Shown here piece by piece: positions 6,509 to 14,793 of a DNA stretch of 64,000 bases (positions are counted from its first letter, which is position 1; each line of letters opens with the position of its first letter). The stretch is from DAITQM01 sp039794245 (lineage in GTDB: Bacteria > Pseudomonadota > Gammaproteobacteria > Xanthomonadales > Wenzhouxiangellaceae), in assembly GCA_039794245.1 (NCBI GenBank), contig JBDIVS010000006.1:62001-126000 (forward strand), written 5' to 3'. The translations under genes and the position numbers were made by a program. Below the pieces are notes generated by a model. It was given only the letters and a program-made list of their open reading frames with translations. It had not been told where the DNA came from and searched no databases.

Positions 6509-8818
6509 TCACTCGAACCCATCGGCAAACACCACATCGTTGCTGCCGCGAAGTGCAACGAAATCCGGGCTGGATGGGGCGTTGGAATCGAGCCTGAGCG
6601 TGGCAGTACGCAAGCCCGGCACGCTCGGCGCAAAAGCGATATCGATGCCACAGAATGCGCCGCCGGCCAGTTGTGCCCCGGCGCAAGTATTCATCTCGAT
6701 GCTGAAGTCGCCGGCATTCGGGCCTGCGATCATCACCGCACCCGGTTCCAGAATTCCGGCACCGGCGCTTTCGACAATCAGGGTTTCGACCGCCTGCATA
6801 CCCAGCGCCACATCGCCGAAATCCAGCGGCTCGGGCATCAAGAGCACGGCCGGTGCGGGCTGGCCTGTGCCTTGCAGTAAAACCGAATCGGGGCTGGTCA
6901 CCGAGGTGCCGGTGAAGGTCATCTGCGCCTGGACAAAACCGGATGACTGAGGCGTAAACCGCACATCGAGCGTGCAGCTTGCGCCGACGCGGATCCGGAT
7001 CGGCACAGGCCCGCAACTGCCGCCGGTGATCGCGAAGGCATTGCCCGGCAGCGCGATACCCTCGATGCTCACCAGGCCGTTGCCGGGGTTGCTCAGCGTC
7101 AGCGTCTGGGGCGGGCTGGCCGTGCCGACGAACACTTCGCCGAACTCGATCAGCTTCATGCCACCGAAATCCAGCACCGGTATTCCGGTGACCCGCCCGA
7201 ACACCACATAGCTGCTGCCGGAATCGGTGCCATTCGAGTCGGCACCGAAAGCCCCGACGATCAGGTCGCCGATGCCATCGCCATTGATATCCCCGACGGC
7301 GCTGACCGAGTAGCCGGAGAAGTCATCCGCCGCCGCGCCATCGAGGCGGAAGCCGTCTGTGCCGCTCAGGGTGGAAAGCGCCAGCGTCGGCGCAAACGGG
7401 CTGGTCTTGCCGAACACCACATAGCTGCTGCCGGAATAGCTGCCATTCGGGTCGGCGAAGGCAGCCCCGACGATCAGGTCGCCGATGCCATCGCCATTGA
7501 TATCCCCGGCGGCACTGACCGAAATGCCGGAGTAGTCATACGCCGCCACGCCATCGAGGCGGAAGCCATCGCTGCCGCTTAAGCTGGAAAGCGCCAGCGT
7601 CGGCCCAAACCCGGTGGTCTTGCCGAACACCACATAGCTGCTGCTGGAATAGCTGCCATTCGGGTCGGCGCCGAAAGCCCCGACGATCAGATCGCCGATA
7701 CCATCGCCATTGATATCCCCGGCGGCGCTGACCGAGTAGCCGGAGCGGTCATTCGCCGCCGCGCCATCAAGGCGGAAGCCATCGCTGCCGCTTAAGCTGG
7801 AAAGCGCCAGCGTCGGCCCAAACCCGGTGGTCTTGCCGAACACCACATAGCTGCTGCCGGAAAAACTGCCATTCGGGTCGGCGCCGTAAGCCCCGACGAT
7901 CAGGTCGCCGATGCCATCGCCATTGATATCCCCGGCGGCGCTGACCGAAAGGCCGGACTGGTCACCCGCCGCCGCGCCATCAAGGCGGAAGCCATCGCTG
8001 CCGCTTAAGCTGGAAAGCGCCAGCGTCGGCGCAAACGGGCTGGTCTTGCCGAATACCACATAGCTGCTGCCGGAATAGCTGCCATTCGGGTCGGCGCCAT
8101 AAGCCCCGACGATCAGATCGCCGATGCCATCGCCATTGATATCCCCGGCGGCGCTGACCGAAAGGCCGGAGCGGTCATTCGCCGCCGCGCCATCGAGGCG
8201 GAAGCCGTCGCTGCCGCTTAAGCTGGAAAGCGCCAGCGTCGGCCCAAACCCGGTGGTCTTGCCGAACACCACATAGCTGCTGCCGGAATAGCTGCCATTC
8301 GGGTCGGCGCCGAAAGCCCCGACGATCAGATCGCCGATACCATCGCCATTGATATCCCCGGCGGCGCTGACCGAGAAGCCGGAGCGGTCATTCGCCGCCG
8401 CGCCATCAAGGCGGAAGCCATCGCTGCCGTTCAACGCCGACAGCGCCAGCGTCGCCGCAAACGGGCTGCTCTTGCCGAACACCACATAGCTGCTGCCGGC
8501 GAAACTGTTGCCATTCGGGTCGGCGCCGACAGCCCCGACGATCAGATCGCCGATCCCATCGCCATTGATATCTCCGGCGGCGCTGACCGAGAAGCCGGAG
8601 AAGTCATTCGCCGCCGCGCCATCGAGGCGGAAGCCATCGCTGCCGTTCAGACTGCCCAGTGCAATCACCGGCGGAAACGCCTGCGCCTTGGCGGCAGTGC
8701 TGATCGCGCCGCCGAGCAGCAGCGCCGAGACCATCAAGGCCAACGGGCGCTGCGCCAGGACCCCTGGGGACGCCGCCACTCGGCTAGACGATGTGATCGA
8801 CAACGGGGACTTTGACAT
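6509..8818 (-). CDS. Secreted FG-GAP repeat protein with two choice-of-anchor D domains and DGFE end
   Basis: The 769-residue protein has an N-terminal signal peptide (hydrophobic core PLALMVSALLLGGAI, cleavage near AKA). Seven almost identical 71-residue FG-GAP/integrin-alpha-like repeats follow, each with the calcium-binding loop GDINGDGIGDLIVG and ending SSYVVFGK. Next come two Ig-like choice-of-anchor D domains (LIEFGEVFVGTASPP; PLDFGDVALGMQAVE). The C-terminus is VVFADGFE. Likely a cell-surface or secreted adhesin-like beta-propeller. RBS GGAGA sits nine bases before the ATG. The near-identity of the repeats suggests recent expansion or gene conversion. Confidence 0.85.
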   Translation of the reverse strand: MSKSPLSITSSSRVAASPGVLAQRPLALMVSALLLGGAISTAAKAQAFPPVIALGSLNGSDGFRLDGAAANDFSGFSVSAAGDINGDGIGDLIVGAVGADPNGNSFAGSSYVVFGKSSPFAATLALSALNGSDGFRLDGAAANDRSGFSVSAAGDINGDGIGDLIVGAFGADPNGSYSGSSYVVFGKTTGFGPTLALSSLSGSDGFRLDGAAANDRSGLSVSAAGDINGDGIGDLIVGAYGADPNGSYSGSSYVVFGKTSPFAPTLALSSLSGSDGFRLDGAAAGDQSGLSVSAAGDINGDGIGDLIVGAYGADPNGSFSGSSYVVFGKTTGFGPTLALSSLSGSDGFRLDGAAANDRSGYSVSAAGDINGDGIGDLIVGAFGADPNGSYSSSSYVVFGKTTGFGPTLALSSLSGSDGFRLDGVAAYDYSGISVSAAGDINGDGIGDLIVGAAFADPNGSYSGSSYVVFGKTSPFAPTLALSTLSGTDGFRLDGAAADDFSGYSVSAVGDINGDGIGDLIVGAFGADSNGTDSGSSYVVFGRVTGIPVLDFGGMKLIEFGEVFVGTASPPQTLTLSNPGNGLVSIEGIALPGNAFAITGGSCGPVPIRIRVGASCTLDVRFTPQSSGFVQAQMTFTGTSVTSPDSVLLQGTGQPAPAVLLMPEPLDFGDVALGMQAVETLIVESAGAGILEPGAVMIAGPNAGDFSIEMNTCAGAQLAGGAFCGIDIAFAPSVPGLRTATLRLDSNAPSSPDFVALRGSNDVVFADGFE
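7190..8650 (-). repeat. Seven tandem ~213-bp FG-GAP coding repeats
   Basis: Units of 71 codons repeat seven times with very few differences; the same bases recur at about 212-213-base spacing (for example the gccattgatatccc block near 7281, 7493 and 7706). Variation is concentrated in the residues after GAAA (NDF, NDR, GDQ, DDF) and in the SPFAPT/TGFGPT alternation. Confidence 0.9.
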
Positions 8819-9018
8819 ATCAAAATCTCCTCACAAGGTAGCTGAAGCGTGGCCCCGATGCGGCGCAGCGGCTCGCCGCTGCGACTCGGCTAACTCCGAG
8901 GATTCCGGCAAATCATGCAGTCAATCAAAAAGTGTGATCGCCAGCGCCAAGGCCGGTAGATTAACCGCCGAGGCAGCGCGTGGCAGGACGGTTTTATGTG
9001 GGGGCGACGAAATGGCTT

Positions 9019-9050
9019 TTGTGGGAGCGACGCGAGCGTCGCTCCCACAA
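9019..9050. repeat. REP-like palindrome
   Basis: A 15-bp perfect stem (TTGTGGGAGCGACGC against its complement) with a two-base loop. This GTGGGAGCGACG palindrome type is, as I recall, common in intergenic regions of Xanthomonadales and pseudomonads. A partial copy, gtgggggcgacg, lies just upstream at about 8997-9008. It sits 24 bases past the stop of the minus-strand gene at 9075 and may also act as a transcription end. Confidence 0.75.
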
Positions 9051-9074
9051 GGCCGCTGCGTCTGACGGGCAGGC

Positions 9075-9938
9075 TCAGCCGGCGCGCAGCGCCTCGCGAC
9101 GCCGCCAGCCGAACCAGCCCAGCAGCAGGCTCAGCACGCCGAGGCCCCAGGCATTCAGGCCGGGCACCGCGACCGGGATGGGGATGGCCACGGCACCGCT
9201 CAGGCTGACCGTGTCCGGGCTGCTTGGGGCGTTACTCTGGATGTCGAAGCTGGCGTTGAACACGCCGACGACGCCACCCGGCGCAAAACTGACGGTGATC
9301 GTGCAGCTCGCCGCTGGCACCACGGTCACCGGCACGCCGGTGCAGGTGCCGCCGGTGATGGCGAATGGCGTGGCCGGGGCGGTGATGCTGGTGATCGTGA
9401 GATCGCCGCTGCCGTTGTTGGTAACTGTCACCGTGGCACTGGCGCTACCCCCGGCGGGCAGGGTGCCGAAGTTGATCGTGCTGGCGTCCAGACTCAAAAT
9501 CGCTTGCACACCGTTCCCACTCAAGGGCACCGCATCGGGACTGCTGGCCGCGTTCGAGGGGATGTCGAGTTGTGCGCTACGCGCGCCGGGCGCTGCGGGC
9601 GTCAGCGTAACATCGGCCGTGCAGGTGGCGGCCGGTGCCAGGGTCTGGCCGCTGCAAGTATCGGCGCCGAGTGCAAACTCGGCGGCATTGGCACCGCTCA
9701 GAGCAAGCGCGCCAAAGGTGAGATTGGCGCTGCCGGTGTTTTCCAGGGTGACCGTCTGCGCCGCGCTGGTCTGGCCCACCGGCACATTGCCGAAGGCGAG
9801 GCTGGCCGGGCTGATGCCGACGCCGGGGGCGACGCCGCTGCCCTGCAAGGTGAACTGGCTATCGGCGGCCGGCGGGGCGTCCGAAGTCAGGGTAATGACC
9901 TGGCTGGCGGCACCAACGGCGCTGGGGCTGAAGCGGAT
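9075..9938 (-). pseudogene. 5'-truncated choice-of-anchor D protein with IPTL-CTERM-like tail
   Basis: The coding sense begins abruptly with RFSPSAVGAASQVITLTSD inside an Ig-like domain, then two full choice-of-anchor D domains follow (SLAFGNVPVGQTSAAQTV; INFGTLPAGGSASATVTV). The end is a sorting tail: a proline-rich IPIPVAVPGLNAWG, a hydrophobic segment, then WRRREALRAG, matching the P-x-L-x-x-W-G/TM/RR plan of IPTL-CTERM signals. The 5' part is missing: at about 9934-9938 the sequence switches to an ECF sigma gene in another frame. There is no signal peptide, so it is not exportable as it stands. Confidence 0.7.
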
Positions 9939-10453
9939 ACGGCCAGTTCGGCGGCGATCTCGGCCTCGGTGACGCCGCCGAAGTAGTGCATCTCGATCAC
10001 CCGCCCGGCGCGCGGATGCAGGCGGCCGAGCAGCGTCAAACCATCGTCGAACTGCACGAGGTCGAGCGGGTCGCCGGCGGGCGCCGCCCCGGCCTGCGAC
10101 AGCGTGACCGGGATCCAGCCGCCGCCGCGTTTTTCGGCCAGCAGCCGGCGCGCGTGATCGACCAGCACCTGGCGCATCACCCGCGCCGCCAGGGCCAGGA
10201 AATGGCGGCGGTGCGCGGCGTTCAGCCCGCCCCGATCCAGCCTGAGCCAGGCTTCGGCGACCAGTTCGGTCGGCTGTAAGTCCAAGGCCCCGCCCCGGTC
10301 GGGCGCCAGGCGCCGGGCCAGCAGGTGCAATTGCTCGTAGACCAGCGCCATCAACCGCTCCCTGGCGGCGCCGTCGCCGCTGTCCCAGCGGAGCAAAAGG
10401 CGCGTGATCTCCGGGCTGGTCTGGAACGGATCGTGAGCCGCGGCTCTCGGCAT
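9936..10453 (-). pseudogene. 3'-truncated ECF-type sigma factor
   Basis: The first about 170 residues match the ECF sigma subfamily common in Xanthomonadales (TIGR02999-like): ALVYEQLHLLARRLAPDRGG, LQPTELVAEAWLRL, HRRHFLALAARVMRQVLVDH and RLHPRAGRVIEMHYFGG. Sequence similarity ends at TEAEIAAELAVS, inside the region 4 helix-turn-helix before the recognition helix. After that the frame continues only into foreign sequence (stop at 9887). Inference: a deletion fused the front of this gene to the back of the choice-of-anchor gene. Promoter recognition at -35 should be lost. Confidence 0.7.
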
Positions 10454-10602
10454 TGTGATTCGACCTCAGCGGCAAGAACAACGAATCTTACCCCGCATCC
10501 GGGTGCCGAAAGTGTATCGGCAGGCAGGCCGGTGCCGGGTGTATGGCCATCTCGTCCCCCAGCAGGTACACTTTTGCGTCATGCCACCCCTTGGAGGCTT
10601 CC

Positions 10603-11205
10603 ATGGCCTCGCACCAGCGCGCTGAGCGCCGCTACCGGTACGCCGACTATCTCCACTGGCCGGAAGACGTGCGTTACGAACTGATCGACGGTATCGCCTG
10701 GCTGATCTCGCCGGCGCCATCGCGCCACCATCAGGAACTGGTCGGCGAAATTTTCCGCCAGTGCGCCAACGCATTGGCTGACGAACCTTGCCGCGCCTAT
10801 GTCACCCCCTTCGATGTGCGCCTGCCCAAGGGCGACGAAGCCGACGAAGATATCGACACCGTGCTCCAACCCGATGTGCTGGTGGTGTGCGACCCGGTAA
10901 AACTCGACGCGCGCGGCCTGCGCGGGGCGCCGGACTGGGTGGTTGAAGTGCTGTCGCCGGCCAGCGCCGGGCACGACCAGACCCGCAAGTTCGCCGCCTA
11001 CGAACGCGCCGGTGTTCCCGAGGTCTGGCTGGTGCACCCGGTGGATCTGGTGCTGACCGTCTATCGCCGCAGCGATAAAAGTGATGAGCGGAGATACGGC
11101 CGGCCCGCCGTGTCGGAACTGGCAGGCCAGACCACCGTCACCGCCGTGCCGGATGTGACCATCGACTGGGAGCGCACGCTGGCCGTGCTGGGCGAACCGG
11201 ATTGA
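10603..11205 (+). CDS. Uma2-family PD-(D/E)XK endonuclease-like protein
   Basis: The 200-residue Uma2/DUF820 protein shows the fold's active-site series: PDVLVV (Asp), WVVEVLSPAS (Glu) and the following DQTRKFAAYERAGVPEVWLV. The start at 10603 is chosen for its TTGGAGG ribosome site six bases upstream; an upstream in-frame codon at 10543 lacks one. The family is very abundant in cyanobacteria and scattered elsewhere; its biological role is uncertain, often linked to mobile elements. It stands alone between unrelated genes. Confidence 0.85.
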   Translation: MASHQRAERRYRYADYLHWPEDVRYELIDGIAWLISPAPSRHHQELVGEIFRQCANALADEPCRAYVTPFDVRLPKGDEADEDIDTVLQPDVLVVCDPVKLDARGLRGAPDWVVEVLSPASAGHDQTRKFAAYERAGVPEVWLVHPVDLVLTVYRRSDKSDERRYGRPAVSELAGQTTVTAVPDVTIDWERTLAVLGEPD

Positions 11206-11554
11206 TCATCACCCGGCCCCGGCGCAGTCCCGCCCGGTTGCGGCAGCAGCCGAGGTGGCGGCGGCGTGGCTAAGCACCGCAACGCCCGGCGTTTTTCGTC
11301 AGTCAGTCGAGAGGTTTTCTACTCGCTCAGCCTTGCGCTTTGCCCGAACCGGTGCACCGTTTTTGCCGGGCTAAGAAACCTACGGGCCGATTGTGCAGTC
11401 ACTCGGGCCGCCTCTGCAATCGTCCGGCAGACGGCTGGATTCGGGGTATCCGGCCGTAAGATGGATTTCAGATCAATCTTTTGACCCCTGTCAAAGACAC
11501 GGCCAGCGCCTGGCAGCTAGACTGCCGGCGCATTCCTGCACAGGCGGGCGGCCG
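11206..11554 (+). other. Intergenic region before the TonB receptor gene
   Basis: About 350 bases without a convincing gene. A short hairpin CGGTGCACCG followed by TTTTT lies near 11351-11365 and could end transcription from the Uma2 gene. I found no recognisable Fur box and no known riboswitch. Confidence 0.3.
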
Positions 11555-13768
11555 ATGACCGGTATCAGACAATTCAGTCTTTTCGTAATCCTGCTGCTCT
11601 CTCTGGGGCGGCCGGCGCCGGCCGCCGGCGGTGATGGCAGTGCCTCACCGGAGGCTCCCGACGGCGGCGAGGCGCCGCTGCCGCTCGACGAGATGGTCGT
11701 CGTCGCGGCCAAGAGCGCGCGGCCGCTGTACCGGGTCGCCGGCCAGGTGACGGTGATCGACCGCGAGCGGCTCGATCAAGAGCTGGTGCAGGATTTCGCC
11801 GATATCGCCCGTTACGAACCGGCGATTGAAGTCGATTTCGGCGGTGCCCGCTTTGGCAGTTCGGGGCTGTCGATCCGCGGCATCGGCGAAAACCGCGTCG
11901 CTTTCGAAATCGACGGCGTGCCGCTGCCGCAGCAGTTCGATGTCGGCAATTTCGCCGCTTCGAGTCGCCTGACGATCGACCCGGCGATCATCCAGCGTAT
12001 CGAGATTCTGCGCGGCCCGGCGTCGGTGCTGTACGGCTCGGACGCGCTGGGCGGTGTCGTGGTCGTCACCACCGCCGACGCCGCCGACCTGGTCCAGCCC
12101 GGCCGTTCATATCATGCCGCGGCCGGCGGCGGCTTTTTCGGCGCCAACGACGCAACGATGGCGACCGCCACCGGCGCCTTTCAGAGCGGGCGCAACGGCA
12201 TTGTGCTGTCGCTGACCCACCGCCAGGGCGACGAAATCGATAATGAAGCGCGCACCACGCCCAGCGATCTCATCGATTTCGACCAATACCAACTGTTCGC
12301 CAAATGGCTGCACGAGTTCCATCATGACGGTGAACTTCGGACCACGGTCGATTATTTTCACCGCGAAACCGCAAGCGACCTGCGCACCGTGCTCGGCTTC
12401 GACCGCTTCGCCAGCACCACGCAGATTCTGGGCGCCGATCGCCAGCGGCAGAGTCGGGTCACGGTCGAATACCGGGCGCCGGCGCTCGCTTGGCTCGACG
12501 AAGGATCGGCGCTGCTTTATCGGAGCGCCGACGACAACGAGCAACTGACCCGCGAGCGGCGCACCAGCCGCGGCACGCCGGTGGCGCTGGCCCGCGATTT
12601 TTTCATCCGCGAACAAGACATCGGCGGCGAAATCAAGGGGCGGCGCGATTTCACCACCGGCCCCTTGGCGCACGTCCTGGTCGCCGGCTTCGAATGGGAC
12701 CGCGCCGAACTGCGCGAGCGGCGCGCCGGCAGCGAAACCAATCTCGTCACCGGCACCGTGGCCCCGGTGATCCTCGGCGAGCGTTTCCCACTGCGCGATT
12801 TTCCGCTGACCCGGACCCTTGAGACCGGGCTTTATCTGCAAGACGAGATCGCGCTCGGCCGTCTGACGCTGATCCCGGCGCTGCGCTGGGACCGTTACGA
12901 CCTCGCTTCCCGGCCCGATGCCCTGCTCACCGACCCGGAGAATCTGACCAGCATCGAGCGCAACGAGTTGACCTTGCGCTTTGGCCTGACCTACAAGCTT
13001 GCCGCACCGCTCACCTGGTACGCGCACTACGCCGAAGGCTTCCGCGCCCCGCCGGCCGAGGACGTCAACCTGCTGCTCGATATCCCGGCGTTCAATATCC
13101 GGGCGATCCCGAACCCGGACCTCGAACCGGAGACCTCGCAGAACCTGGAAACCGGTTTCAGGCTGCGCCACAAGGGCTTCAACCTCGATGGCGCGTTCTA
13201 CTATTCCGATTTCGACGATTTCATCGAAAGCCGCGTCAATCTCGGCCCCGAGCCGGAGACCGGCGTGCTGCTGTTCCAGTCGCGCAACCTGGCCAAAGCG
13301 ACGATCTACGGCTTCGAAGCCGACGCCGGCTGGCAACTCGGCGACTGGTACCAGCCGCTCGCCGGCTGGCAGATCAACGCCGGCGTGCACTATGCGCGCG
13401 GCGAAGACGACACGACAAACCGCCCGCTGAACAGCATCAATCCGCTGAACGCCGTCTTTTCCTTCGGCTGGCGGCCTGCCGGCCTGCCGCTCGACGCGAC
13501 TTTTCACGTGCGATACCTCGGCCGCCAGGACCGCACCGATTTCACCGCCGGCGAATTTTTCGTCCCGCCCCGGGCCACCGTGCTCGACCTCACCGCCCAG
13601 TGGGCGCCGTGGCCGTGGATGCAGTTCAACCTCGGCCTGTTCAATATCGCCGACAAACGTTACTGGCGCTTTGCCGACACCCGCGATTTCACCGCCGGCG
13701 ACCCGCGCGTCGATGTCCTCAGTCGCCCCGGCCGCCACCTCGACCTGACCTTACGTCTGAGTTTCTGA
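11555..13768 (+). CDS. TonB-dependent outer-membrane receptor, haem/haemoglobin type
   Basis: The 737-residue protein begins MTGIRQFSLF with a signal peptide. An N-terminal TonB-box-like LDEMVVVAA is followed by the plug domain (GQVTVIDRERLD, SIRGIGENRVAFEIDGV, RIEILRGPASVLYGSDALGG), then a 22-strand barrel ending LTLRLSF with the terminal Phe expected of outer-membrane proteins. The barrel carries AEGFRAPPAEDVN and NPDLEPETSQNLE, matching the FRAP and NPNL boxes of haem/haemoglobin receptors. It would import haem or a similar chelate using TonB energy. No hmu transport genes are adjacent; a tetR gene follows 85 bases downstream. Confidence 0.88.
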   Translation: MTGIRQFSLFVILLLSLGRPAPAAGGDGSASPEAPDGGEAPLPLDEMVVVAAKSARPLYRVAGQVTVIDRERLDQELVQDFADIARYEPAIEVDFGGARFGSSGLSIRGIGENRVAFEIDGVPLPQQFDVGNFAASSRLTIDPAIIQRIEILRGPASVLYGSDALGGVVVVTTADAADLVQPGRSYHAAAGGGFFGANDATMATATGAFQSGRNGIVLSLTHRQGDEIDNEARTTPSDLIDFDQYQLFAKWLHEFHHDGELRTTVDYFHRETASDLRTVLGFDRFASTTQILGADRQRQSRVTVEYRAPALAWLDEGSALLYRSADDNEQLTRERRTSRGTPVALARDFFIREQDIGGEIKGRRDFTTGPLAHVLVAGFEWDRAELRERRAGSETNLVTGTVAPVILGERFPLRDFPLTRTLETGLYLQDEIALGRLTLIPALRWDRYDLASRPDALLTDPENLTSIERNELTLRFGLTYKLAAPLTWYAHYAEGFRAPPAEDVNLLLDIPAFNIRAIPNPDLEPETSQNLETGFRLRHKGFNLDGAFYYSDFDDFIESRVNLGPEPETGVLLFQSRNLAKATIYGFEADAGWQLGDWYQPLAGWQINAGVHYARGEDDTTNRPLNSINPLNAVFSFGWRPAGLPLDATFHVRYLGRQDRTDFTAGEFFVPPRATVLDLTAQWAPWPWMQFNLGLFNIADKRYWRFADTRDFTAGDPRVDVLSRPGRHLDLTLRLSF

Positions 13769-13818
13769 GGCCGGGTCGGTTCGGGTGCCCGGCACCCGAC
13801 CTTGATCGTCAGGGGCAC

Positions 13819-13847
13819 TTGACAAAACAGACCAGTCGGTTTAATCT
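13819..13847 (+). promoter_or_regulatory. Promoter of tetR with operator filling the spacer
   Basis: TTGACA (13819-13824), a 17-base spacer and TAATCT (13842-13847) form a near-consensus sigma-70 promoter. The spacer holds the 16-base palindrome AACAGACCAGTCGGTT (13826-13841; AAC.GAC..GTC.GTT). Transcription would begin at or next to the tetR ATG at 13854, so the mRNA is probably leaderless. Confidence 0.7.
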
Positions 13848-13853
13848 TACTCC

Positions 13854-14441
13854 ATGGCCCGCATCACGGCAAAGGAAAAAATCCTCGAGACCGCGCTCGA
13901 CTGCTTCTGCGCGTGCGGCTATCCGGCGACCAGCGTCGATGACATCATCGCCAAGGCTTGCGTTTCCAAAGGCAGCTTTTATCACGCCTTCAAATCCAAG
14001 GAGGACCTGGGCCTGGCGACGATCGAGCGCTATATCCAGCACCTCAACGAGGTGCTCGCCCAGGGTCCGCACCGCGAGATCCGCGAGCCGATTCCGAAGG
14101 CGCTGGCCTTTGTCGATCATGTCGCCGACAAAGCCTCCGAATTATGGGCCCGGGGCTGCCTGATGGGCAGCTTCGCCGTCGATCTGGCCCACGCCCAGCC
14201 GCGGGTTCAGCGCCTGCTGAAAAGCGTGTTTACCCGGCTGGAGCAGGATCTGCGGACCGTCTTCGACCCGTTCGCGGCGCACCTCGGCGCCGGCGCGCCG
14301 AGCGGTGCGGAACTGGCCCGCCAGTTCATCACCCAGGTTCAAGGTGCCATCGTGCTCGGCCACGCCCACGGCGATATGGCGATGACCAGCGAAAGCCTGC
14401 GCGGTTTCCGCCGCTATCTGGCCGGTCTGGCGCGGGCATGA
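13854..14441 (+). CDS. TetR/AcrR-family transcriptional repressor
   Basis: The 195-residue regulator has an N-terminal TetR helix-turn-helix (KEKILETALDCFCACGYPAT, VDDIIAKACVSKGSFYHAFK, SKEDLG) and a C-terminal ligand-binding domain with WARGCLMGSFAVDLA, recalling the TetR_C_33/NemR-like group. An autoregulatory operator overlaps its promoter and a second copy lies downstream before a tiny membrane-peptide gene. No Shine-Dalgarno precedes the ATG, consistent with a leaderless transcript. The ligand is unknown. Confidence 0.9.
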   Translation: MARITAKEKILETALDCFCACGYPATSVDDIIAKACVSKGSFYHAFKSKEDLGLATIERYIQHLNEVLAQGPHREIREPIPKALAFVDHVADKASELWARGCLMGSFAVDLAHAQPRVQRLLKSVFTRLEQDLRTVFDPFAAHLGAGAPSGAELARQFITQVQGAIVLGHAHGDMAMTSESLRGFRRYLAGLARA

Positions 14442-14460
14442 GGGCCATCACGGGCCGACT

Positions 14461-14506
14461 TTGAACCGATATTTTTTTTGGACCCATAATAGACTGACCA
14501 GTCCGT
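14461..14506 (+). promoter_or_regulatory. Second TetR-type operator with promoter
   Basis: TTGAAC (14461-14466), an 18-base spacer and CATAAT (14485-14490) form a possible promoter. The palindrome ACTGACCAGTCCGT (14493-14506) covers the expected start point and shares the AC.GACCAGTC.GT core with the operator in the tetR promoter. It lies 50 bases before the 30-codon gene at 14556. Confidence 0.6.
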
Positions 14507-14555
14507 TTACTTTCGCAAACCGCAGCGTCTATCGCTACACTTCTGGAGGTGGAAC

Positions 14556-14648
14556 ATGTTGATCATCAAGCGCAAATTCTCGAACCGGCGGGCCCTGGCC
14601 CTGGTCGTGATCTACGCCGCTTTCGCGGCCGCGGCGCTTTTCTCGTGA
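14556..14648 (+). CDS. 30-residue single-span membrane peptide
   Basis: A short gene of ATG, 29 further codons and TGA. The peptide starts MLIIKRKFSNRRALALV, with five basic residues in the first 12, and ends in the uncharged helix VVIYAAFAAAALFS, a classic one-pass membrane topology with the N-terminus inside. A strong GGAGG lies seven bases before the ATG. A promoter and TetR-type operator precede it. No family is recognised. The position and operator suggest it is the repressor's target, perhaps a partner for a transporter or a stress peptide. Confidence 0.6.
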   Translation: MLIIKRKFSNRRALALVVIYAAFAAAALFS

Positions 14649-14793
14649 AAAGCGGCGGTTAGCAACCGGCTGAATGAACCGGCTGCGAATCGCAACCCAC
14701 TTCGCCGTCGGCCGGCACCGGTGCCCTGCTCCCTGAGGCTGTATCATGACCAGCGACATTCATGACCTGCGTCATTAAGGGCCTGTCGGGGCA

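Noticed and set aside
7190..8650. CRISPR-like array
   Set aside because: The repeats are 213 bases, contiguous without spacers and code for FG-GAP units.
9075..10481. One 468-residue gene
   Set aside because: The N-terminal part is an alternate frame of an ECF sigma gene; only the part after about 9938 is real protein.
11206..11554. Fur box or cobalamin riboswitch before the TonB receptor
   Set aside because: No GATAATGATTATC-like site or B12-box consensus could be found.
12107..13738. 543-codon open frame antisense to the TonB receptor
   Set aside because: Low-complexity G/A/R/D-rich translation with no family similarity; a typical GC-rich shadow of a real gene.
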